From the NCBI RefSeq assembly GCF_025766255.1, contig NW_026516870.1, forward strand, positions 1-49,575: a DNA stretch of 49,575 bases. Reading direction: 5' to 3'. Positions 8,504 to 20,225 of the stretch are shown here, in pieces. The DNA is from Zychaea mexicana (taxonomy: Eukaryota > Mucoromycota > Mucoromycetes > Mucorales > Lichtheimiaceae). Below the pieces are notes generated by a model that had not been told where the DNA came from, did not search any database, and saw only the letters and a program-made list of their open reading frames with translations. Both the position numbers and the translations under genes were made by a program. Within the stretch, counting starts at the first letter, position 1. Every line of letters begins with the position of its first letter.

Positions 8504-10404
8504 TAACTTGTACACTATTTAGGAATAGGTCATAAAATGCCAGCTAGCAGTCCATTCCTCCCATTCACCTTTGTTTCCCAATCCAATGCATGTGAACGAT
8601 TGTCCTGCTCTAGCCCAGCATGCCCATCATCCAACTTCTTGATCCGAGGGGATTTGAGTTTAAAACGCTCAAACATAGAACATCATCCAGTTTCAGAGAA
8701 ATCATTTTGCAAAATGATTTGTAAACTGCCAGCTAGCAGCCCATTCCTCCCATTCACCTTTGTTGCCCACACCAATGCATGTGAACGATTGTTCTGCTCT
8801 AGCCCAGCATGCCCATCATTCAACTTTCTTGATCTGATGGGATTTGACTGAGCTACGGTCAAACAAAGAAGTATCATAGCAACATGAGAAACATCAATTG
8901 ATTAATGATTTGTACACTGCCATCTAGTAGCCCCTTCCTCCCACTCGCCATTTTTACCCAACCCAATGCATACGAACGATTGTCCTGCTCCAGCCCAATA
9001 GTCCCATCCTTCAGCTTTCTTGATTCGAGAGGATTTGAGTAACAACGCTCAAACACAGAAGTGTCATCCAAGCAACAGAAAAGTCTACTTAATTTCCAGG
9101 TCTTCCGCTCCCAACTTATTTTGCCTCTTCTTCCCATTCTCAACTGTTGCCCCACTCAAGTACAACTACCACCTGCGAACGATTGTCCTGCTTCAACCCA
9201 CCATGTCAAGCATACGATTACCTTGATCCGATTGTCTTTGACTGAATGGCATGTCCATGGCGTGTACACAGCCTTCTTATCACTCTACTTCAACACGTGT
9301 CTTTCTTGACACTTCGCCTTCTCTTATACACACTCCCCTGCCACAACCAATCGTAACAGCGTTCGATCCTGTAGCTTCCATTAGCAAGGCCTTTACTCCA
9401 TTGTCTCGAACAGCGTTCTCTCTGCTTGCAGCAACTTGCCTTACAGCCGCTTTTTACGTGAACAGCAGATAGCCATCGTATAGAAGCAGCATTATTTACG
9501 TGAAGCAACTTGCTTTGGTACAAAAGGATTCCTATGGATGATTCCATATCAGTTATGAATACGCCATAATACAAACAATCTTCACCTGCTCGAGCCGTGA
9601 TGGAAAATGATCCAGCAAGGAAGGGCCAATAGCCGAATGGGAAAGGAAGCAGCAATCGCATGGCACTTTCAATCAACATTTTGAGCTTGCAATGGTTATG
9701 ATGGGTGGATGGATACAATCAAGTTGGAATGTCTTTTCAGTTACTTGATACATCGTCAGCCGGAAATGAATGGCGAGTTCATGGCGTGTACACAGCCTTC
9801 CTGTCACTCTACTACAACACACGCCTTTCTCGATACTACACACAATGTCTTGCATTCTCGTCTACCATAACCAAACATAACAGCGTTCATTGCAACAGTT
9901 GCTATCAGCAAGTTCTTCATTGTCACAAACAGCGTTCACAGCCTTGTCATTCTACTACAGCTCAGGTCTTGAACACTTCTCTTCCTCCACAACCAAATGC
10001 AACAGCAGTTGCATTAGCAAGGCTTTGACCCCATTGTCTCAAGTTACATGCAACAACATACTTTGGTGCACATAGATTCCAATGGATGGTGTACCATATC
10101 AGCTATCATGTACACCGCAATACAAGCAATCTCCACCTGGTTGAGCTGCAATAGAAAGTGACCAAGAAAGAGATGGATCAACAGCCGATGGGAAAAAGAA
10201 AGTACATCAGCAAGCGATCACGTGGCTCTTTTCAACCAACATATTGGATTTACAATGTTATGGATGTATGGATGCAATCAAGTGCAGCGATGAGGAAGAA
10301 GTACTTGAATGTCGCTTTGCCTATTTGTCGCGTTGTCAACAGGGAAGATGGATCATATCACGTGGATGCGGCTGAGGATGATGATGGATTGGATGGAATC
10401 GAGT
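8504..10404. repeat. Subterminal repeat region of the left arm of the 12.6-kb element
   Basis: No convincing gene. It holds about four degenerate units of roughly 190-200 bp, anchored by the word gaacgattgt at about 8593, 8782, 8973 and 9177, each with cattcctcccattc-like and cttgatccgagg-like parts. Two larger units of about 525-550 bp follow, marked by atggcgtgtacacagccttc (about 9258 and 9781) and by gccgatgggaaa-like words. The whole stretch is mirrored at 15813-17716. Frames inside it are short, overlap on both strands and cross unit boundaries. Confidence 0.7.
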
Positions 10405-11034
10405 CAAGAACTTATGTCTATGACGAAAGGTGTTGTACAGCCATGGGTGGTATCAAAATACGCGATTCAATGCATGGAGCAGCTATTTTGCAATCATGGA
10501 GGATGAAGGATGATTATGATAGCAGAAACCAAAAATAGAACGGTACAATTATATATGTTTCGCCCATACCCTATCAATTTGAATATAAAGCCTTTTGCGC
10601 ATATTGTTTTTAAGATATTGGGCTGCTCCAAGGTAGAAATATGAAAAGCCAACTTGCAATGCTTGGCACATTGCGCATTTTATGACGCTGGTTTATGGAT
10701 TGTGACACACGAAGATGGAATAGATATCGTTGTAATGATGGAGGTGACAAAGAAAGGAAAATGTGGGGAATAGATAGTAACTAAATGGCAAAAGGATTGC
10801 TACGGCACCAGCAGCGGTTGAATGATACATCTTGTTGTCTCGTATTTTGGGAATGACTGATATTTGGCACATGTTGCTGTCCATTTACGAATACCTGTTG
10901 CACCATTTACTGAAGCAACTCTTCCCATCCACCAATAGCTGTACTCCCATATGCCAACTTTCAATGTCAGCCCAGTAGCAGAAAATGTATGCATAATCCT
11001 GTAGCTGGGGAGCTTCTGCTCTTTGTCGTCTACA
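10405..11034. other. Start of the unique centre of the 12.6-kb element, no gene recognised
   Basis: Inverted-arm homology stops at 10404. The sequence to 11034 precedes the first recognisable exon of the cargo gene and could contain its promoter. Short frames on both strands here show no domain. Confidence 0.4.
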
Positions 11035-13250
11035 ATGTCAGCATACCCGGGAGAAGACGGTAATACTGGAATCGTCACAATCAAAGTATACGTTCAACAA
11101 CTAATGCGTTGCTTAGAGCTGAAAGACTTTCTACAAACACACAGGTGTCCAAGATTCCCAAGCTTTATCAGAGAACACCAAAATGACTTTGCACTATGGT
11201 CGGTCGGTTTAGCGGCAAATAGCGCAGCACGTCTTCACGGGATCTGGCTCAATCGGTACAAGGAACTACTTGAAGACGACAACAGAGATATTCAGAGGTG
11301 AGAGAGCAGTTGCTCACATTAGATTGATACTCATCCAATGTGGTTCCACAGCAGCAAAAAAGTTGCATATGATCGTTTGCGATGGGACACAATCATAGTT
11401 GAAGTAAACAGGAGGGTATGTGCTAATAGATATTTCATTTGACGCTTGTTGCTGATAACTTTATGTATTTGCAGAGGAACTTGGCACATACCTTCAAAGA
11501 ACAAGCGCTCGACTTATTGGTGGTATCTGCAGAGCCAGCGGCGGCGGAAGGTCAACGAGTAATTCATGCAACTAGTTCTACAAGTATGCTTCTTGATCTC
11601 TACTCTCCACGAACATCAGATAATGATTGAACATACTTTTTAGTTCCTGCAAAGCGCTCGGCTGATGGCGATTTGGATGAAGAAGACGAATGCAATCGTG
11701 CTTCAACATCAAATATTGAAACTACAAGGTATAGAAACAAAAAACGGCACATCCACTTTCTCTTTTCATTCAACGTGTGTTTATTTGTACCAGCAGTGAC
11801 TCCGAAGCCACGACATATCACCGCCATCCAGTAATACAGAAGAATTTCCTTTGAGTTCTATTTCACAGAATGTTCGTGCACCCATTGCATCTGACCGGTT
11901 GATCATCGACGCCATCGACGTATTATGAAATTTTATGAGTATCAATTGTTCGTCTTGGATCGTATAAAGGCCACCACACTGACGATGGAACGTGACATTC
12001 ATCATCTATTGTTAGTATGTTGTATTTAATTTTCGCAATCAGTCGCTAACGTTTTTATAGATCTCTTGCATCGGTTTTATTGGTGAACAAAGGTCGTATG
12101 CACCCTGAATCAAGAAAGTTCTTCAACAATGACCTTGTGAAAAAATTGCTTCGACCATTTGATACAACAGTCAAGTTCCCCAACATGTGATGGTCAAATT
12201 GATGGAAATTGTTTGGGTAAGCTATCAAATAGGAGAAACACGCCATTCTTTATTCCTTCACTATATCATCATTTTGGGCTTACGTGTCTTTGTATGTAGG
12301 ATTTTTATTATGGAAGGCGAATCAGGCTGGATACGTATGCCAAGATCACAGTTTGTTAAGTGCAGTTGACGATCTGGATATTGACGACCTGGATAAAAAG
12401 ATTATCATGTCCATCCATCAATTGTAAGTCTTGCTTGTAGTATAGATGAATTGTGTGCTTATGACATATTATTAGATGTCTATCCTTGCCCTCAGATCAC
12501 GTCATGAACGACACATCAGAAAATAACTATTGCACCCGATATTTGGCACCAGCCTTGCAACCTTTATTCGATGATGATGAGACGAACACCCAAATACTTT
12601 GGTAAGTTATTACAACGTATATGGTATCTTTTTATTTAACGAGCACCTTCTGATTTAGGCCAACCACTGTCCCTGCAAATAAGCGATCCTTTTCTTGGCA
12701 AATCGACGGCCCGACTGTATCATTTCAACATTGATGGACAATAATTTCGAAATCAACATTGATATGGAGAAGTGAAATCGGCTGCTGAATACGACAACCA
12801 TTATCAAACAAATATGGACTGTTGCGACTTGGACACTTCTGCAAAGATACAATTGATGTACACAAGTTACAAGCTAGCCTTGGCATATATGTAGTTGGTA
12901 AATCCTTGGGAATTCTTCTCTTTTAAAAGAATATCCATACTTAACTCAATGCTCTAGGTCCAAATTTGACATACTATCTTATGGAACTCAAGGCCGATGG
13001 TCTGTATCTGATGGAAGAGCTTGTCACAATCAGAATGCCATTATGTATCAAGGACATTCCTACATATCTTGCGAGCCTTAGCCAAATCAAGAATGTCACC
13101 CATCACTTTTACCATCATTGCAAGCAATCCGATGCATCCGCGATGATAATCATTAGCAAACGCAACAGAGTTAGTCCCACTGCTGAAAACCTTGATCATG
13201 TCATTGAAAAGACCATTGATCGCAAGCGACATAATCATGTCAAATATTGA
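11035..13250 (+). pseudogene. Decayed multi-exon cargo gene of a Mucorales-type protein family
   Basis: Exons separated by short GT-AG introns can be followed: 11035-11297 (starts MSAYPGEDGNTGIVTIKVYV), about 11352-11415 (VAYDRLRWDTIIVEVNRR), 11475-11583 (RNLAHTFKEQALDLLVV), 11644-11728 (acidic SADGDLDEEDE), then from 11794 on. Later parts are readable only with frame changes: MKFYEYQLFVLDRIKATTL, SAVDDLDIDDLDKKIIMSIH, GEVKSAAEYDNHY, and finally YYLMELKADGLYLMEELVTI near 12966-13030. From memory this order resembles a large family of uncharacterised Mucorales proteins. GEVK followed by the late beta-rich part would suit a PD-(D/E)XK-like fold, but that is a guess. Several frameshifts and stops make it non-functional. 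It is the only recognisable cargo of the 12.6-kb element. Confidence 0.55.
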
Positions 13251-13793
13251 ATAAAATACCAGACTTTGTCCACTTTGCTCATAAGATAATACACAAAGGA
13301 GCAAAAGATGAATCTCTTCTGAGATCGATGTTCAAGCCACGAAGCTGAGCCTTCGTTACAAATATTAGGTATACCAGAAGACGGTAGTGGGTGTTTTGTC
13401 CTTGTGCATGATGGATATCCCAACAGCCTGGACCCAGAGTTTCATTAATAGGATGTATAATAGAGGACATCAACAGCTCATTTCAAATAAGTATGGATGT
13501 CAACATTGGCAATTACATGTTATTAAGCGCACGATTGGTTTGAAGCCTGTGGTGCTTTGTATATTGCGTAAGACATTATGTAGCATTCATATGTATAAAT
13601 GGTGCAGCGATAGGTTTTCTACATGTATGAAAGATATGGGAAGATGGTTCTTGTGATTGGGTGTTTCCTAGGAAATTGTGCAGGCAAGTGCTCCAAGGAT
13701 ACGACAGTACTCATTCTCGGCTATACATGTTGTAATCGCAAGGGATAAAAATCGTGCATGATGCAATAGGGAAAAGAAACCACACAGAAGCTG
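13251..13793. other. Unique centre, no gene seen
   Basis: Downstream of the last recognisable cargo exon. I see no continuing frame, terminal repeat or RNA gene. Possible remains of the 3' part of the cargo gene cannot be excluded. Confidence 0.35.
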
Positions 13794-14767
13794 GAAATGC
13801 ATAACATGGTAAAGGCATACGCTACTTGCAATGGTCCATGCATGGGGATAAATCCAGCACACATGACAATCTACGATCCCACTGCTTTCACTTAGGGCGT
13901 CCTCAAAGAACTACTGTTGACACTTGGGAGAGCCAACTGATTCCTTTGCCTTTGCCATGCTTTTGCCGATAATATCAGACAACAGATCTCATGCGCCCGA
14001 TATCAGGAATAGAAGTTAGTTGATATGATATGTATAAAATGGAAGTAATAAAGATACTTGCCTTGAAGCCGGACAGGCATAACATGATGAAGGCATATGC
14101 TACTTGCAATGGTCCATGCATGGGGATAAATCCAGCACATATGACAATCTACGATCCCACTGCTTTCACTTAGGGCGTCCTCAAAGAACTACTGTTGACA
14201 CTAGGGAGAGCCAACCGATTCCTTTGCCTTTGCCATGCTTTCGCTGATAATATCAGACAACAGATCTCATGCATGCGATATCAGGAATAGAAGTTAGTTG
14301 ATATGATATGTATAAAATGGAAGTAATAAAGATACTTGCCTTGAAGCCGGATAGGCATAACATGATGAAGGCATATGCTACTTGCAATGGTCCATGTATG
14401 GGGATAAATCCAGCACACATGACAATCTACGATCCCACTGCTTTCACTTAGGGCGTCCTCAAAGAACTACTGTTGACACTAGGGATAGCCAACCGATTCC
14501 TTTGCCTTTGCCATGCTTTCGCTGATAATATCAGACAACAGATCTCATGCATCCGATACCAGGAATAGAAGTTAGTTGATATGATATGTATAAAATGGAA
14601 GTAATAAAGATACTTGCCTAGCCGGACAGGCATAACATGATGAAGGCATATGCTACTTGCAATGGTCCATGCATGGGGATAAATCCAGCACACATGACAA
14701 TCTACGATCCTACTGCTTTCGCTAGGGCGTCCTTAAAGGACTACTGCTGACACCGAGGAGAGCCAAC
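13794..14767. repeat. 278-bp tandem repeat, about 3.5 copies
   Basis: The word atggtccatg followed by gggataaatccagcac recurs at 13831, 14109, 14387 and 14662, giving spacings of 278, 278 and 275 bp. The last copy is partial, ending near 14767. Copies are nearly identical. Short minus-strand frames beginning MCWIYPHAWTIASS in several copies are a product of the repetition. Confidence 0.88.
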
Positions 14768-15812
14768 CTTGAAACCGATGTGGGGTAAAATAAAAGTAGC
14801 AGAGGTCTATTCCAAGGCTGGCTTTGCTGCTGCTTCGCACCATGCCAAAACCACGTCACCAGGATACAAGATCGGAGTTTGCCCTCACTCTCACAAGCAC
14901 TCTGGTAGACCTCTAGGCATGTATCCTAGATAAAAACACTCCATCACTGAGACCAAATGACTGGATCATCTCAAGATACCACGAGTTCCGTTATGGATGT
15001 AGTTACAAATATGCCTGCATAAGCCAAAAATATTTTGTCAAACACAAACTCTAAGAGGTCAACCCGATGTGTGTTTGGCTGGTGACGACATGGCGAAATT
15101 TGGGGTTGCCCACCTCGATGGTGAAACTCGCACACAAGGTGCTTTGGACCAAGCCGAGCAGTTTTGCTCTCATAAGGATTCCACGATTGATTGTAGAAAT
15201 TTGAGAAACGATTGTATTTCTGTTTTCATTATGCTCGCTGTAAGCGTGATGCTACATGAAAAGAGGTCTTCACTCATTGTGAATAGCTAGAATTGGTGTA
15301 ACAAGCCGAGCGGTGTTGTGAAGTGTCGGCTGGCTATTAGTACTTCTCAAACACTCATGCATTAGTGCCGTTAGAGAGTACGAATAAACAACCCTTTCTT
15401 CCCCCTAAAGCTCCTTTGCAATTGGTTCATTACATCGTATACGTTGTCGCTTGTATGAGTTGATGCTCAGCTCTTAGGGCAGTTGAGCATTACAGCAGTA
15501 AAAGGTCGCATTACAACAGTGGACGAGACCTGAAGGATCAATACTACGCCTATTTGAATGATATCACGAACGAGGGGTTCCAATTGCCCGGCTATTAAGC
15601 AAAGATTGTTGGACTTGACTGCCATGCATGCCATGTCGATTTACAAAAAGCTAAAGATATGTTTGATGTATACAAGGATTTACTAGCAATGGCATGAATG
15701 TTATGATGTCTGCTAGGGATAAAGAAGGTTTATTTTATAATGTAATGATCATCTCTAGTAATTGCAGTGACGCTAATGTGGGTCTCTGTGCATAGAATAT
15801 CATAAACCTTTT
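14768..15812. other. Right part of the unique centre, no gene recognised
   Basis: A 73-codon frame at 15069-15290 (MCLAGDDMAKFGVAHLDGET and following) is the longest here; I do not recognise it and it lacks support from splicing or homology. The rest shows no feature. Inverted-arm homology begins at 15813. Confidence 0.35.
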
Positions 15813-17716
15813 ACTCGATTCCATCCAATCCATCATCATCCTCAGCCGCATCCACGTGATATGATCCATCTTCCCTGTTGACAACGCGACAAATAGGCAA
15901 AGCGACATTCAAGTACTTCTTCCTCATCGCTGCACTTGATTGCATCCATACATCCATAACACTGCAAATCCAATATGTTGTTTGAAAAGAGCCACGTGAT
16001 CGCTTGCTGATGTACTTTCTTTTTCCCATCCGGCTGTTGATCCATCTCTTTCTTGGTCACTTTCTATTGCAGCTCAACCAGGTGGAGATTGCTTGTATTG
16101 CAGTGTACTTGATAGCTGATATGGCACACCATCCATTGGAATCCATGTGCACCAAAGTATGTTGTTGCATGTAACTTGAGACAATGGGGTCAAAGCCTTG
16201 CTAATGCAACTGCTGTTGCATTTGGTTGTGGAGGAAGAGAAGTGTGCAAGACCTGAGCTGTAGTAGAATGACAAGGCTGTGAACGCTGTTTGTGACAATG
16301 AAGAACTTGCTGATAGCAACTGTTGCAATGAACGCTGTTATGTTTGGTTATGGTAGACGAGAATGCAAGACATTGTGTGTAGTATCGAGAAAGGCGTGTG
16401 TTGTAGTAGAGTGACAGGAAGGCTGTGTACACGCCATGAACTCGCCATTCATTTCCGGCTGACGATGTATCAAGTAACTGAAAAGACATTCCAACTTGAT
16501 TGTATCCATCCACCCATCATAACCATTGCAAGCTCAAAATGTTGATTGAAAGTGCCATGCGATTGCTGCTTCCTTTCCCATTCGGCTATTGGCCCTTCCT
16601 TGCTGGAACATTTTCCATCACGGCTCGAGCAGGTGAAGATTGTTTGTATTATGGCGTATTCATAACTGATATGGAATCATCCATAGGAATCCTTTTGTAC
16701 CAAAGCAAGTTGCTTCACGTAAATAATGCTGCTTCTATACGATGGCTATCTGCTGTTCACGTAAAAAGCGGCTGTAAGGCAAGTTGCTGCAAGCAGAGAG
16801 AACGCTGTTCGAGACAATGGAGTAAAGGCCTTGCTAATGGAAGCTACAGGATCGAACGCTGTTACGATTGGTTGTGGCAGGGGAGTGTGTACAAGAGAAG
16901 GCGAAGTGTCAAGAAAGACACGTGTTGAAGTAGAGTGATAAGAAGGCTGTGTACACGCCATGGACATGCCATTCAGTCAAAGACAATCGGATCAAGGTAA
17001 TTGTATGCTTGACATGGTGGGTTGAAGCAGGACAATCGTTCGCAGGTGGTAGTTGTACTTGAGTGGGGCAACAGTTGCGAATGGGAAGAAGAGGCAAAAT
17101 AAGTTGGGAGCGGAAGACCTGGAAATTAAGTAGACTTTTCTGTTGCTTGGATGACACTTCTGTGTTTGAGCGTTGTTCACTCAAATCCTCTCGAATCAAG
17201 AAAGCTGAAGGATGGGACTATTGGGCTGGAGTAGGACAATCGTTCGTATGCATTGGGTTGGGTAAAAATGGCGAGTGGGAGGAAGGGGCTACTAGATGGC
17301 AGTGTACAAATCATTAATCAATTGATGTTTCTCATGTTGCTATGATACTTCTTTGTTTGACAGTAGCTCAGTCAAATCCCATCAGATCAAGAAAGTTGAA
17401 TGATGGGCATGCTGGGCTAGAGCAGAACAATCGTTCACATGCATTGGTGTGGGCAACAAAGGTGAATGGGAGGAATGGGCTGCTAGCTGGCAGTTTACAA
17501 ATCATTTTGCAAAATGATTTCTCTGAAACTAGATGATGTTCTATGTTTGAGCGTTTTAAACTCAAATCCCCTCGGATCAAGAAAGTTGGATGATGGGCAT
17601 GCTGGGCTAGAGCAGGACAATCGTTCACATGCATTGGATTGGGAAACAAAGGTGAATAGGAGGAATGGACTGCTAGCTGGCATTTTATGACCTATTCCTA
17701 AATAGTGTACAAGTTA
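15813..17716. repeat. Subterminal repeat region of the right arm of the 12.6-kb element
   Basis: Reverse complement of 8504-10404 with only a few differences visible. It carries the same degenerate 190-200 bp and 525-550 bp units. No gene supported. Confidence 0.8.
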
Positions 17717-19402
17717 CACTTTTTTCAGCGCATTTTTGGGATGAGAGCTGGCGTTACACAAGAGGAGTTAGAGGCGTAGTACCAAGAATGAATCTGACGC
17801 AAAAGCAGAAGGGAGTACTGGCGTATTATCAGAAGATAAAGTGACGCATTATCTATCGTTCGTCACTTTTAAACAAAGAAGCAATGTTCACTGAGCGGGA
17901 TAGTCATATTTATTAGAGAGGTTTGCGTTGCAAACAATCATCAAACTTAGAAACTGAATATTTGTAAAAGCCTTTCAGATCGCTAAAATACATCTCATTG
18001 CATGCATCCCTGATCCGCGAAGTCAAGGTCTCTTCCTCCAAAAGCCTGTGACGCTTCAACTTGGCCTTCACCACTGACCAGAATTGCTCAATGGGATTGA
18101 GCTCGGGTGAATAAGAGGGAAGATAGATGCACCCATAACCACGGCTTTGGATATATTTAGCGATGTCGTCGTGTTTGTGAATAGGTGCATTGTCCATCAC
18201 TAAATAATTCCCTTTGAACTCCTCATGCTGGTCCATCACATCCAATGTACTAGCAACAAAGTTGAAGTAGTGGCCGGTGACCGTTCCACTTTTGGTAGCA
18301 GAAGCAGTTTTGGTACTTCCAGCAGCTTTTCGTTTCTTGGAAGGAGGCATCGCTTTTGGCAATCTTACAGATATTTGCACAACGCCATATGGCGAAATGG
18401 CACCAAGAATCGTGGTGGTTTTCGCCCTCATCTTTGGTACAGTTACTGTTGCTCGAGTACCCTTTGTTGACCATGCCGAGCTTCGTTTCATGTTGATATG
18501 GAATGCGGATTCATCGATAAAAACACAATTGCTGCAGAAATCCATATCAGTATTTAGCCAACGTGTCACCCAGTTGAATCGTTCCTCGATCTTAGCTGGC
18601 GAGTTCCTTTCAACGGAGTGGAAGTGTGCTTTTTTGAAGGTGATTCTGCACTTTTCAGTCGTAAAATTATAGAGTGCTGTTTTGGACACCTCTAATCCTT
18701 CAAATTGCTTTGTGAGACTCTCTATCATCTGGTCAAGGGCAAGGGATGGGTTTTCATCAACCAAGTTGGTCAAGAATGCCGCATGCTCCTCCCCCAGTTT
18801 GGATGGTCTTCCAAAGGGCGTGTGGTTTTACTAGCTGTGGTTGGTAAACCACCATCAGGATCAGGGTTGTCTTGATCCATTTTCACCCATCTTTAGGCAG
18901 TCCTTGGTGCAATCTTAAGCTCGAGAGCCGCCTCTCTAGCGGACTTGCCCTCTTCATACACCAAGTAAAACAGCCGTTCTTTTTGTGCATCAGTGTATCG
19001 TGCCTGCAGTCGTTTCGGTCCCTTTTTGGCTTTCGCTTTTGGTTGTTCCTCGACTGCTTTGGTTCCTTCACAGGTTTTTAGGTGGCTTCAAGGACATGTA
19101 CTCATTGAAATTGGTGACCGAATTGAGTGGTAGGTTTCATAATTGACATCCATTTCTATGACAGCAACGTCTTCGCCTTCATCACCAACCATGTTGCCAT
19201 GACCGTCTTCGTGGATAAATGTAGCTGTCATCATTCTCAAAGTAATAAACGATAGAATAATGTGCCACTTTATTTTCTGATAGTACGCTAGTATACCCTT
19301 CTACTTCTACGTCAGATTCATCCTTGCCACTACGCCTCTTACTCCTCTTGTGTAACGCTAGCTCTCATCCCAAAAATGCGCCAGTAATTTCTGAAAAAAG
19401 TG
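17717..19402 (-). mobile_element. IS630/Tc1-type transposon unit, right copy
   Basis: Mirror image of the unit at 6814-8503, with the same long outer terminus (with the 10-bp insert) and short inner terminus. TA sits at 17715-17716 and 19403-19404. It is 4 bp shorter than the left copy because of small deletions in the transposase. Confidence 0.85.
17913..19234 (-). pseudogene. IS630/Tc1-mariner-like transposase, inactivated copy
   Basis: Equivalent of the intact gene at 6982-8307. The C-terminal 286 codons, including FIDESAF, MDNAPIH and NPIEQFW, remain open. The N-terminal part is broken by at least three single-base deletions: one near 18816 just before the GRPSKL motif, and two near 19065-19085 in the Pro/Lys linker. 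An in-frame stop near 18895 corresponds to CAA in the intact copy (in RTAQRW). The catalytic core is almost unchanged. The left copy could in principle supply transposase for both ends. Confidence 0.88.
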
Positions 19403-19919
19403 TAGTTTAGAATGTTGGCAGCATAAGTAATCTTTTTTTTGTCCTTCTAAATTAGTTTTTATTTTTTTAAACAAAAATATCCTTCTTTTTTTCCTTTTTT
19501 ATATTTATGTGAACATACATTATCATCTATATTGACATAAATACAATAATCTGAGTCAAATAACTTATTTATTTTATTTTCTATTTTTTTGCTAATAATA
19601 TCTATAACTTTTATATCCAGAAAATATTCACATTCTAATTTTAACATATTATTTAATTCTATTTTTTAATTATTTTTAATATTATTTTTATCTAAGGGTA
19701 AAACTTTATTGAAACAGACCATGTTATGTTATTGTGATTACTTTTTTATAATAAAAAAAATTCAATTTTTAGAAAAAAAAGTAATGGAGTTTGAAATTAT
19801 TAATTCGATAATTAAATTTAATAGCTATTTTCAAATTACTACCAATAATGACAAATCTATTGGTGTAAACTAATATAGAGCTAAACCGATAAGCCCTCGA
19901 TGTGACGACATTGTTAACA
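19403..19919 (+). repeat. Left arm of the outer inverted repeat, proximal segment
   Basis: Continues the left arm after the 12.6-kb insertion and mirrors 31387-31903. Homology stops at the word tgttaaca (19912-19919), which also begins the right arm at 31387. It contains the 5' half of the split AT-rich gene. Confidence 0.88.
19405..19722 (-). pseudogene. 5' half of AT-rich Cys/His-motif gene (left-arm copy)
   Basis: Minus-strand frame equivalent to the start of the gene at 31584-32104. It includes the same early TAA and the 62-codon part MLKLECEYFLDIKVIDI through NVCSHKYKKGKKEGYFCLKK. It ends at the TA flank of the 12.6-kb element; its 3' half is at 6611-6811. The shared early TAA shows that this stop predates duplication of the arms. 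Confidence 0.75.
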
Positions 19920-20225
19920 TCTCACTATAAAGATCCCTGAGGGTTACGTCCAAATTAGGACTTAGTTTTCAAATAAGGAAATCGCTCTTTGCTCAGCAAG
20001 CCTACTTTGTTTTTAAAATTTTGCCCTGTCTTTTTTTTTAGAAGCAACTGATTCGAATAAGTGTTCAATACCAATGGATCCTCAACAGGTACCATTTCGA
20101 GAAAAAAATGAGCCAAAGAGTCTTTTTCCAGTCGAAAGCAATAGCTGCTGTGAACATTGCCCAAGATTTGTGAAGAACGATCTATGAGTTGTCTGTCATT
20201 GAGAAGCACTTAATAATCTCACTTC

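Larger units (their letters stand above)
6814..19402. mobile_element. 12.6-kb element with 3.59-kb inverted arms and IS630/Tc1-type ends
   Basis: The left arm (6814-10404, 3591 bp) is the reverse complement of the right arm (15813-19402, 3590 bp), nearly identical by eye. The unique centre is 10405-15812. Both outer ends read cacttttttcagaaattact and are flanked by TA (6812-6813 and 19403-19404). The empty site survives in the right outer arm near 31890-31910, where a single TA sits between the same flanking sequences, so the whole 12,589 bp behaves as one insertion. Each arm begins with a 1.69-kb transposon unit bearing a transposase, followed by about 1.9 kb of non-coding repeats. The centre carries a decayed spliced gene and a tandem array. 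The unit-in-arm plus cargo layout resembles a composite transposon, but homology extends well past the transposon units. Confidence 0.85.

Noticed and set aside
9290..9718. 142-codon minus-strand frame in the subterminal repeat region
   Set aside because: Present in both arms because the arms are duplicated; it spans repeat-unit boundaries and has no domain.
10158..10538. 126-codon frame at the inner end of the left arm
   Set aside because: It crosses the arm/centre boundary, repeats words of the preceding 0.5-kb unit and has no recognisable domain; the right-arm version ends differently.
13794..14767. CRISPR-like array
   Set aside because: Units are 278 bp and contiguous, with no short repeat and variable spacer pattern.
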